Origin: Methylomonas sp.
GTDB lineage: Bacteria > Pseudomonadota > Gammaproteobacteria > Methylococcales > Methylomonadaceae
Direction: 5' to 3'
NCBI GenBank assembly: GCA_028688235.1
Contig: JAQTYP010000159.1
Coordinates: 1-7,524, forward strand
Length of the DNA: 7,524 nt
Every line of letters begins with the position of its first letter. Within the stretch, counting starts at the first letter, position 1. Under the pieces are notes generated by a model. That model was not told the DNA's origin. It saw only the letters and a program-made list of their open reading frames with translations, and did not search any database. Position numbers and translations under genes: made by a program. Below, one piece after another: positions 1-5,439 of the stretch.

Positions 1-12
1 GAACTCAGAACC

Positions 13-462
13 ATGGATATTAGAAAAATAAAAAAACTCATCGATCTTATCGAGGAATCCGCTATTGCTGAGATAGAAATTTCGGAAGGCGAAGAGTCGG
101 TCAGAATCAGCCGTTATTCATCGCTGGCCCCTGCGCAATATGCCGCACCCGTAGCCGTAGCCGCCGCGCCGGCAATGGTCGCGCCAGCCGCGGCGGTTCC
201 CGCGGCCCCGGCCGAGGAAGTCGTTTCGGGCCATGTGGTCAAATCGCCCATGGTCGGCACTTTTTATCGGTCCGCATCGCCAGGTTCGGCACCCTTTGTC
301 GAAGTCGGTCAATCGGTTTCGGCCGGCCAGACCCTTTGCATCATCGAGGCCATGAAAATTCTTAACCAAATCGAGTCCGACAAAAGCGGCAAGATCAAAC
401 AAATCCTGGTCGAGAACGCCCATCCGGTTGAATATGGTCAGCCTTTATTCATTGTCGAATAA
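13..462 (+). CDS. accB: Biotin carboxyl carrier protein of acetyl-CoA carboxylase (BCCP)
   Basis: This 149-aa protein carries the biotin that shuttles carboxyl groups from biotin carboxylase to the carboxyltransferase in cytosolic fatty acid synthesis. The N-terminal segment (about residues 1-37, MDIRKIKKLIDLIEES...) is the usual BCCP start. It is followed by an Ala/Pro-rich flexible linker (about 38-68) and a C-terminal biotinyl domain (about 72-149). The biotin-accepting lysine is K115 in EAMKILNQIE (codon 355-357). The 'thumb' loop typical of bacterial BCCPs is visible as SPGSAPFVEVGQ. The length is close to the E. coli protein (156 aa). The usual motif reads EAMKMMNQIE, so the MM-to-IL change after the lysine is a mild variation. 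No strong Shine-Dalgarno sequence is seen in the 12 bases before the ATG, but the MDIRKIKKLI start fits the family. It is followed by accC after 17 nt, the classic accBC order. Confidence 0.97.
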   Translation: MDIRKIKKLIDLIEESAIAEIEISEGEESVRISRYSSLAPAQYAAPVAVAAAPAMVAPAAAVPAAPAEEVVSGHVVKSPMVGTFYRSASPGSAPFVEVGQSVSAGQTLCIIEAMKILNQIESDKSGKIKQILVENAHPVEYGQPLFIVE

Positions 463-467
463 GCGGC

Positions 468-474
468 AGGGTGA
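468..474 (+). promoter_or_regulatory. Ribosome binding site of accC
   Basis: AGGGTGA lies 5 nt before the ATG at 480. The in-frame GTG at 471 sits inside this Shine-Dalgarno-like sequence and so is unlikely to be the start. This decides the accC start at 480. Confidence 0.6.
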
Positions 475-479
475 TCACT

Positions 480-1823
480 ATGTTCGAAAAAATTGTCATT
501 GCCAACCGGGGCGAAATCGCGCTGCGCGTGTTACGCGCCTGCCGCGAATTAGGCATTAAAACGGTTGCGGTTTTTTCAGAAGCCGATCGCGACTTGAAAC
601 ATGTGCGTTTGGCCGACGAAGCCGTTTGCATAGGTCCTGCACCGTCCGCCCAAAGCTATTTGAATATTCCGGCCATCATCAGCGCCGCGGAAGTCACCGA
701 TGCCCAAGCCATACATCCGGGTTACGGATTCTTGTCCGAAAACGCCGATTTCTCGGAAAAAGTCAGCCAGAGCGGCTTCGTGTTCATAGGCCCAAGGCCC
801 GAGACGATACGCATGATGGGCGACAAGATCGCGGCCAAGAAAGCCATGATCGCCGCCGGTATTCCCTGTGTGCCCGGAAACGGAGAACCCTTGGGAGATG
901 ACGATCAGGCCAATCTGAAACTGGCCAAGGAAATCGGCTATCCGGTCATCATCAAGGCTGCCGGCGGCGGTGGCGGCCGCGGCATGCGCGTCGTGCATAC
1001 CGAAGCGGCCCTGATCAATGCGATAGAACTGACCAAAGGCGAAGCCGGCGTCGCATTCGGCAATTCCACCGTTTACATGGAAAAATTCCTGGAAGATCCT
1101 CGCCATATCGAGTTTCAAGTACTGGCCGATGCGCACGGCAATGCCATCCATTTGGGCGAGCGCGATTGCTCCATGCAGCGTCGCCATCAGAAAGTCGTCG
1201 AAGAAGCGCCCGCTCCGGGTATCAGCGAGGAACAACGTAAACAAATGGGCGAACGTTGTGCGAAAGCGTGCAAGGAAATCGGTTATTTGGGCGCCGGTAC
1301 GTTCGAATTCTTGTACGAGAAAGGCGAGTTTTATTTCATCGAAATGAACACGCGGGTTCAAGTCGAACACCCGGTAACGGAAATGATCACCGGTTTCGAC
1401 ATCGTCAAGGAGCAATTGCGGATAGCGGCCGGTCTACCGTTGTCGGTCTCGCAAGATCAAGTCGTATTTACAGGTCACGCGATAGAATGCCGCTTGAATG
1501 CGGAAGACCCGAAAACCTTCATGCCCAGCCCCGGCACTATCGAGCAGTTCCATATGCCCGGAGGCCCCGGGATACGCTGCGAAACCCACATCTACAACGG
1601 TTATCGCGTGCCGCCTTATTACGATTCGATGATAGGCAAATTAATCGCGCACGGCGACGACAGGGAAAGCGCGATTGCCAGGATGAAAACCGCGCTCAGC
1701 GAAATGGTCATCGACGGCATCAAGACCAATATCCCTCTGCAGCAAAACATCATGGCCGACTCGGCCTTTGCGATGGGCGGACAAAACATTCATTACCTGG
1801 AAAAGAAACTGGGTATTCACTAA
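480..1823 (+). CDS. accC: Biotin carboxylase subunit of acetyl-CoA carboxylase
   Basis: This 447-aa ATP-grasp enzyme uses ATP and bicarbonate to carboxylate the biotin on AccB, the first half-reaction of acetyl-CoA carboxylase. It starts MFEKIVIANRGEIALRVLRA, almost the same as E. coli AccC. The N-terminal biotin-carboxylase domain is residues 1 to about 113, the ATP-grasp domain about 114-320 and the C-terminal domain to the end. Known key residues are all present at E. coli numbering: K116, K159, the glycine-rich loop GGGGGRGM (162-169), E288, N290 and R292 in EMNTR, E296 in VQVEH, and R338 in ECRLNAEDP. It ends NIHYLEKKLGIH. The start at 480 is preferred to the GTG at 471 because of the Shine-Dalgarno position and because the family starts there. 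It forms an operon with accB, and a probable terminator follows 10 nt after the stop. No defects are seen. Confidence 0.98.
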   Translation: MFEKIVIANRGEIALRVLRACRELGIKTVAVFSEADRDLKHVRLADEAVCIGPAPSAQSYLNIPAIISAAEVTDAQAIHPGYGFLSENADFSEKVSQSGFVFIGPRPETIRMMGDKIAAKKAMIAAGIPCVPGNGEPLGDDDQANLKLAKEIGYPVIIKAAGGGGGRGMRVVHTEAALINAIELTKGEAGVAFGNSTVYMEKFLEDPRHIEFQVLADAHGNAIHLGERDCSMQRRHQKVVEEAPAPGISEEQRKQMGERCAKACKEIGYLGAGTFEFLYEKGEFYFIEMNTRVQVEHPVTEMITGFDIVKEQLRIAAGLPLSVSQDQVVFTGHAIECRLNAEDPKTFMPSPGTIEQFHMPGGPGIRCETHIYNGYRVPPYYDSMIGKLIAHGDDRESAIARMKTALSEMVIDGIKTNIPLQQNIMADSAFAMGGQNIHYLEKKLGIH

Positions 1824-1833
1824 ATTAAAGTCG

Positions 1834-1864
1834 GGTGGCGCAGGATATGCGCCGCCTTTGCTTT
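1834..1864 (+). terminator. Probable Rho-independent terminator after accC
   Basis: A 9-bp stem GGTGGCGCA (1834-1842) pairs with TGCGCCGCC (1848-1856), with one G-T wobble and a 5-nt loop GGATA. It is followed by TTTGCTTT, an imperfect T-rich tail. It lies between the accC stop and the prmA start, so it should end most accBC transcription. The interrupted T tract suggests some read-through into prmA. I see no convincing separate promoter in the 22 bases between the hairpin and prmA. Confidence 0.65.
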
Positions 1865-1886
1865 ATCCAAAATTTCTAAATCGAAA

Positions 1887-2771
1887 ATGGCATGGCATCA
1901 GCTTTCGGTAGTGACTGACGAGCATACCGCTCCGGAATTGTCGGATTTCTTCAGCGAATTAGGCGCGGTTTCCGTGACCTATAGCGACGCCGAAGACGAA
2001 CCCGTCTACGAACCGGCTATCGATCAAACCCAGATCTGGAGTAACACTAAGGTCACGGCCTTGTTCGAATTGGACTCCGACCCGGATGTGGTCAAGACCT
2101 TGGTAGTCAACCAGTTCATCGGCCAACCCTTAAGGCAATGGCTGGCCGAAGTGATACAGGACCAGGCCTGGGAGCGGGCCTGGCTGGATTACTTTCAACC
2201 CATGCACTTTGCCGGTAAGTTGTGGGTATGCCCCAGCGGGCAGGAAGTGGACGAAGTGGGCCAGGTTTGCATGACGCTGGACCCTGGTCTGGCTTTCGGC
2301 ACCGGCACCCATCCGACCACGGCTCTTTGTCTGGAATGGCTGGCCGGCCACGATATGCAAGGCAAAGCCATGATCGATTACGGCTGCGGCTCAGGCATAC
2401 TGGCCGTGGCGGCCTTGCTATTAGGTGCCGAACATGCCCATGGCGTCGATATCGATCCTCAGGCCTTGACTGCTACACAATACAACGCCGAGAAAAATCG
2501 GGTATTGGATCGCATCAGTTATTACCTGCCGGAGCAATTCGATGGCGCTCAGGCCGATGTGGTCGTCGCCAATATTCTGGCCAAGCCGCTGATAGAGTTG
2601 TCTGCGACGATTACGGCCCTAGTCAAGCCCGGTGGTTGTTTGATCTTGTCGGGCATACTGAACGAACAGGCTCAGGCGGTTGCCGATGCTTACCGTGCCC
2701 AAGGATTGCAAGTTGCAGACCCCGTCAGTCAGGAAGATTGGTGCCGCTTGGATGCCAAGAAACCCGCTTGA
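1887..2771 (+). CDS. prmA: Ribosomal protein L11 methyltransferase
   Basis: This 294-aa S-adenosylmethionine-dependent enzyme methylates ribosomal protein L11 (trimethylation of lysines and the N terminus in E. coli). The start MAWHQLSVV parallels E. coli MPWIQLKL, and the length matches (293 aa). The N-terminal L11-recognition domain covers about residues 1-100 and includes the family segment DQAWERAWLDYFQPM. The linker and methyltransferase domain carry LDPGLAFGTGTHPTT (about 130-144), SAM motif I DYGCGSGILA (from 164), the acidic motif GVDIDPQAL, and VVVANIL (225-231), where N229 lies in the substrate-proximal motif IV. It ends EDWCRLDAKKPA, like the E. coli EEWCRITGRKN. The ribosome binding site is weak. 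The next gene begins 2 nt after its stop, so it heads a probable five-gene transcript. dusB-fis, which follows prmA in E. coli, is not here. Confidence 0.97.
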   Translation: MAWHQLSVVTDEHTAPELSDFFSELGAVSVTYSDAEDEPVYEPAIDQTQIWSNTKVTALFELDSDPDVVKTLVVNQFIGQPLRQWLAEVIQDQAWERAWLDYFQPMHFAGKLWVCPSGQEVDEVGQVCMTLDPGLAFGTGTHPTTALCLEWLAGHDMQGKAMIDYGCGSGILAVAALLLGAEHAHGVDIDPQALTATQYNAEKNRVLDRISYYLPEQFDGAQADVVVANILAKPLIELSATITALVKPGGCLILSGILNEQAQAVADAYRAQGLQVADPVSQEDWCRLDAKKPA

Positions 2772-2773
2772 TC

Positions 2774-3406
2774 ATGTTTAGCCGGTGCCCGCATTGCGAC
2801 AAGCAGCGTAAGGTCAGCATCAAACAGTTGCGCGACGGCCGCGGTTTATTGAAATGCAAACGCTGCGGCCAAACCTTCGAAGCCTTGGCTTCGTTATCGG
2901 AACGGCAAGACGAGAAGATCAAACCGCGCGCAGGATTCGAGCTGGCTTTGCGGCAGGAGGATCAGCGACCGGTGCGTCATTGGGCTTGGTCGCTCGGGAG
3001 CGCGTTGATGGTGCTGATGTTGGCTGCTCAGATAGGCTATTTCGAAACCAGCCGGCCCGCCGTGCAGAGTGTCTTGGCTCTCGCTTGCCTTGCGTTGAAT
3101 TGCGACTTGCCTCCGGTCAGTAATCCGCAAGAATGGGCTATTTCACATAGCGATTTGCAGCCGCAGCTGGACAACCGCTATTGGCTGACCGCGGCCTTGA
3201 CCAATCAGGCCGGGATTAAGCAAGTTTTTCCCAAATTGAAGCTGACGCTGATGGATTTTCACGGTGGAATTTTGGCCGAGCGGGTATTGGCTCCGCGCCA
3301 ATATGTAAGGGCTTCCGAATTGGCGGCCGACGAAACCGTGGAAATTCGTTTGCCATTGACGATTCCCGCTGCCGATATCGGCGGCTTTACCCTGACGACC
3401 TTATAA
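2774..3406 (+). CDS. Zinc-ribbon and DUF3426 domain membrane protein
   Basis: This 210-aa protein combines an N-terminal zinc ribbon with a DUF3426-type region. The ribbon has C5-P-H-C8 and C28-K-R-C31 knuckles 19 residues apart and resembles the short MJ0042-type zinc finger seen at the N terminus of many proteobacterial proteins. A charged linker (about 36-68) leads to one predicted membrane helix (about 70-90, rich in W, L, M and A). The remainder, including LNCDLPP, DNRYWLTAALTNQAG, LMDFHGGILAERVL and PRQYV, is the DUF3426 pattern and is presumably periplasmic. This gives a cytoplasmic metal-binding head and a periplasmic domain; the biochemical function is unknown. The open frame extends far upstream across prmA, but the ATG at 2774 places MFSRCPHC at the N terminus as in the family. 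It starts 2 nt after prmA stops and ends 2 nt before the next gene, so translational coupling is likely. No strong Shine-Dalgarno sequence is seen. Confidence 0.9.
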   Translation: MFSRCPHCDKQRKVSIKQLRDGRGLLKCKRCGQTFEALASLSERQDEKIKPRAGFELALRQEDQRPVRHWAWSLGSALMVLMLAAQIGYFETSRPAVQSVLALACLALNCDLPPVSNPQEWAISHSDLQPQLDNRYWLTAALTNQAGIKQVFPKLKLTLMDFHGGILAERVLAPRQYVRASELAADETVEIRLPLTIPAADIGGFTLTTL

Positions 3407-3408
3407 AC

Positions 3409-4605
3409 ATGAGCTACCGCGAGTTGTTCCTGAAAAAACACGAAGATAAACGGCTGAGGCAGGGACATTTATGGGTGTTCAGCAACGAAATCGATAGCAA
3501 ACGCAGCCCATTGGAGCAATTCGAAGCAGGCGAGGTAGTCGTCGTCAACGACAGCGCCGGCAAGCCGCTAGGCCTAGCTTATATCAATCCGCATGCGTTG
3601 ATTTGCGCGCGTCTTTTGACCCGCAAAACCAATAGCAGCATAGGCGAAAAGTTTTTCAAGACTCGCTTGACCCAGGCCTTGGCTCTACGCCAACGCTTGT
3701 TCGACAAGCCTTATTATCGCTTGGTATTCGGCGAGAGCGACGGTCTGCCGGGACTGGTGATCGACCGTTACGACGGGGTGTTGTCGGTGCAGATCACCAC
3801 GGCAGGCATGGAAAAACATAAATCCGTGCTGGTCAAGGTGCTGACGGATTTACTGCAACCGTCGGCCATCTTGCTGAAAAACGACAACAGCCAGCGGCAG
3901 TTGGAAAATCTGTCGCTGGAGCCGGAACTGGCTTATGGCGAGTTGCCTCAGCGCTTGTTGATAGAAGAAAACGGCAGCCGCTTCCTGATCGATGTTGCCG
4001 AGGGCCAGAAGACCGGCTGGTTTTACGATCATAGATGCAGCAGGGCGCAGTTTGCCGCTTGGGCTAAAGGTTTGAAAGTGCTGGATTTATTCAGCTATGC
4101 CGGCGCTTGGGGCGTCACGGCCGCCGTGGCGGGGGCGGCGGAAGTCATCTGCGTCGATAGCTCGGAATCCGCGCTGGCCCTGGCGGAGCAAAGCGCGGAA
4201 TTGAACGGCGTGCGAAACCGGATGCAGTTCGTGCGTAGCGACGTATTCGAATATCTGAAACAGGCCAGAGAGCAAAATCTGCATTTCGATGCCATCGTGC
4301 TCGATCCGCCTGCTTTGATCAAACGCCGGAAAGACTATAAAGCCGGCTACGAGGCCTACAGACGACTGAATCATCTGGCTTTGCAGATTCTGGCGAACGA
4401 CGGCTTGCTGGTGTCGGCGTCCTGTTCTCACCATTTGAGCCGTAGCGATTTACACGAAATCTTGCGTTCGTCCGCCCGGCATATAGACCGCCATCTGGTG
4501 TTTTTCGCCAGCGGTGGCCAGGGGCCGGATCATCCGGTATTGCCCGCCATGCCCGAAACCGAATATCTGAAAACCTTTTTTTGTGCCGTATCGGGTCGTA
4601 TCTAA
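3409..4605 (+). CDS. rlmI: RlmI-type 23S rRNA (cytosine-C5) methyltransferase
   Basis: This 398-aa SAM-dependent RNA methyltransferase belongs to the RlmI/YccW family, which makes m5C1962 in 23S rRNA in E. coli (396 aa). An N-terminal PUA-like RNA-binding domain (about 1-80) includes GHLWVFSNEID. It is followed by the family segment GESDGLPGLVIDRYDG and by DVAEGQKTGWFYDHR (from 195). The Rossmann domain has motif I VLDLFSYAGAWG (from 224), the acidic motif ICVDSSESAL, and motif IV IVLDPPAL with D299-P-P. Motif VI is SASCSHH with C339, the expected catalytic cysteine. The C terminus HPVLPAMPETEYLKTFFCAV matches the family end. The start at 3409, 2 nt after the upstream stop, gives the expected N terminus. 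With prmA it makes a second ribosome-modification gene in the run. A related specificity cannot be excluded, so the exact target base is by homology. Confidence 0.92.
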   Translation: MSYRELFLKKHEDKRLRQGHLWVFSNEIDSKRSPLEQFEAGEVVVVNDSAGKPLGLAYINPHALICARLLTRKTNSSIGEKFFKTRLTQALALRQRLFDKPYYRLVFGESDGLPGLVIDRYDGVLSVQITTAGMEKHKSVLVKVLTDLLQPSAILLKNDNSQRQLENLSLEPELAYGELPQRLLIEENGSRFLIDVAEGQKTGWFYDHRCSRAQFAAWAKGLKVLDLFSYAGAWGVTAAVAGAAEVICVDSSESALALAEQSAELNGVRNRMQFVRSDVFEYLKQAREQNLHFDAIVLDPPALIKRRKDYKAGYEAYRRLNHLALQILANDGLLVSASCSHHLSRSDLHEILRSSARHIDRHLVFFASGGQGPDHPVLPAMPETEYLKTFFCAVSGRI

Positions 4606-4615
4606 TTTGCCTGTC

Positions 4616-4792
4616 GTGAAAAAGCCTCCTCTTCCCTGCGCTCTATGCGGTCAGCCGGTGAGAATAGCCGGTTTTGCCCTCGATGATTCCAATGGACGGA
4701 AGAGTTTTTGCTGCGAAGGCTGTTTACGCATTTTTCAATTGCTCGATCCCGAGCAAGACTCAACCAAACCTTTATCGGAGGAAACTTCATGA
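4616..4792 (+). CDS. Small stand-alone heavy-metal-binding domain protein (P-type ATPase N-terminal type)
   Basis: A protein of about 58 aa contains CALCGQPV (C8, C11) and SFCCEGCLRIFQLL (C32, C33, C36). This CxxCG...CCxGC pattern is that of the cysteine-rich metal-binding domain normally fused to the N terminus of copper-type P-type ATPases such as CcoI/FixI (PF12156-like). Here it ends after the domain and a short acidic tail, with no ATPase behind it. The start is uncertain: the open frame allows GTG 4583 (69 aa, overlapping rlmI by 23 nt), TTG 4607 (61 aa) or GTG 4616. None has a good Shine-Dalgarno sequence, and all include the full cysteine motif. Its TGA overlaps the next ATG (ATGA), and the strong Shine-Dalgarno of that gene lies inside its 3' end, so the two are likely co-translated. 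The role is probably metal binding or delivery in the cytoplasm; this is inference from the motif. Confidence 0.75.
   Translation: MKKPPLPCALCGQPVRIAGFALDDSNGRKSFCCEGCLRIFQLLDPEQDSTKPLSEETS
4777..4784 (+). promoter_or_regulatory. Strong ribosome binding site inside the small metal-binding gene
   Basis: GGAGGAAA lies 7 nt (from the end of GGAGG) before the ATG at 4789 and is the clearest Shine-Dalgarno in the window. It fixes the start of the 185-aa protein at 4789 rather than the ATG at 4708 further upstream. It also shows that the overlap with the preceding gene is functional. Confidence 0.85.
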
Positions 4793-5346
4793 ATACCCAA
4801 GAGGGCGTAAAAGCCTGCGAATCCTGCGCCGATCGCGTCAATATCGGTTGTCATCATAAACGAATGTCCGTATTGTCCCGTGCAATCGGATTGGTGTTTA
4901 TCTATTTGCCGATTTTGACTCTGCCGTTCGTATTCATCAGCGCTTATCTGACCTATTTCAGCCTTAAATTCTGCGGAGCGGAAAACGTCAAGAAATACAG
5001 CGATTTCCTGCCCGATCGCGCCAGTCACCGCTACGATCTGAAAAGCCAGATCACCATGAACCCTTCGGCGCGTTTTAACCTGTCGCAATACAGACTGTTC
5101 TGGATTCTAAATTGCACCTGGTATTGCCCATACAGCGTCGGCCTGTTCGAATGGCATGCCTACATGGTCAAGGTGGTGGAAAATTGGTGGTGCCCGTTCG
5201 GCCACGCTCGCAAAAACGATTACACCGAAGGCGCGATAGACCAGTCTTTCTGGCACATTTATCCGGATGAAAAGGCCAAATTATTCGAAGAAGACAGAAG
5301 CAACCCGATTTTTACCGCCGATGCCGATAAGGCGGAAAGCCGATGA
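4789..5346 (+). CDS. Unrecognised Cys/Trp-rich membrane protein, 185 aa
   Basis: I do not recognise this family. The start at 4789 is set by a strong ribosome binding site, and the ATG overlaps the stop of the preceding metal-binding gene. The N terminus has CESC (C10, C13) followed by C21-H-H, a possible metal site. A long hydrophobic stretch (about 28-61, LVFIYLPILTLPFVFISAY) fits one long or two tightly packed membrane segments. The hydrophilic remainder contains an aromatic block with CTWYCPYS (C109, C113), FEWHAYMVKVVENWW and CPFGHARK (C135, H139). The tail is charged and ends DADKAESR. Seven cysteines and several histidines near membrane and aromatic segments suggest metal or redox chemistry, but no known fold is claimed. 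It shares a transcript with, and is coupled to, a metal-binding domain protein, so a joint role in metal handling is plausible. No signal peptide with a cleavage site is evident. Confidence 0.85.
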   Translation: MNTQEGVKACESCADRVNIGCHHKRMSVLSRAIGLVFIYLPILTLPFVFISAYLTYFSLKFCGAENVKKYSDFLPDRASHRYDLKSQITMNPSARFNLSQYRLFWILNCTWYCPYSVGLFEWHAYMVKVVENWWCPFGHARKNDYTEGAIDQSFWHIYPDEKAKLFEEDRSNPIFTADADKAESR

Positions 5347-5353
5347 AATGTTC

Positions 5354-5379
5354 TGTAGGGGCGAATTCATTCGCCCACA
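5354..5379. repeat. Palindromic element in the convergent intergenic space
   Basis: GGGCGAAT (5359-5366) and ATTCGCCC (5369-5376) form an 8-bp perfect inverted repeat around TC. It is flanked by TGT and ACA, which can extend the stem past a 2-nt bulge. It resembles the dispersed 'TAGGGGCGAATTCATTCGCCC' type palindromes common between genes in many bacterial genomes, so a REP-like repeat is the best reading. It lies 7 nt after the 185-aa gene stops and about 60 nt beyond the hppA stop on the other strand. It could act as a two-way terminator or mRNA-end stabiliser, though no T run follows it on either strand. The rest of the 5347-5439 gap holds only weak 4-bp hairpins. Confidence 0.6.
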
Positions 5380-5439
5380 ATGAATTTGTCTGACTTCCAC
5401 GATCCTCCGCGGGAACGCGTATTTCGATAGCCTAACGGC

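Noticed and set aside
355..366. EAMKIL instead of EAMKMM at the biotin site as a possible defect
   Set aside because: The lysine and the preceding EAM are intact and the substitutions are hydrophobic, so biotinylation should be unaffected.
471..479. GTG start for accC
   Set aside because: The GTG lies inside the Shine-Dalgarno-like AGGGTGA, and the family begins at the MFEKIVIANRGE start at 480.
576..1415. A 279-codon open frame on the minus strand opposite accC
   Set aside because: It is entirely within the strongly conserved accC coding region. Its protein has no recognisable features, and it reflects codon bias on the other strand.
2222..2773. Upstream extension of the zinc-ribbon gene frame across prmA
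   Set aside because: The extension overlaps most of prmA out of frame and gives a low-complexity arginine/glycine-rich sequence. The family's N-terminal MFSRCPHC begins at 2774.
4708..4788. Earlier ATG for the 185-aa membrane protein
   Set aside because: The strong ribosome binding site at 4777-4784 lies directly before 4789, and the extension overlaps the metal-binding gene out of frame.
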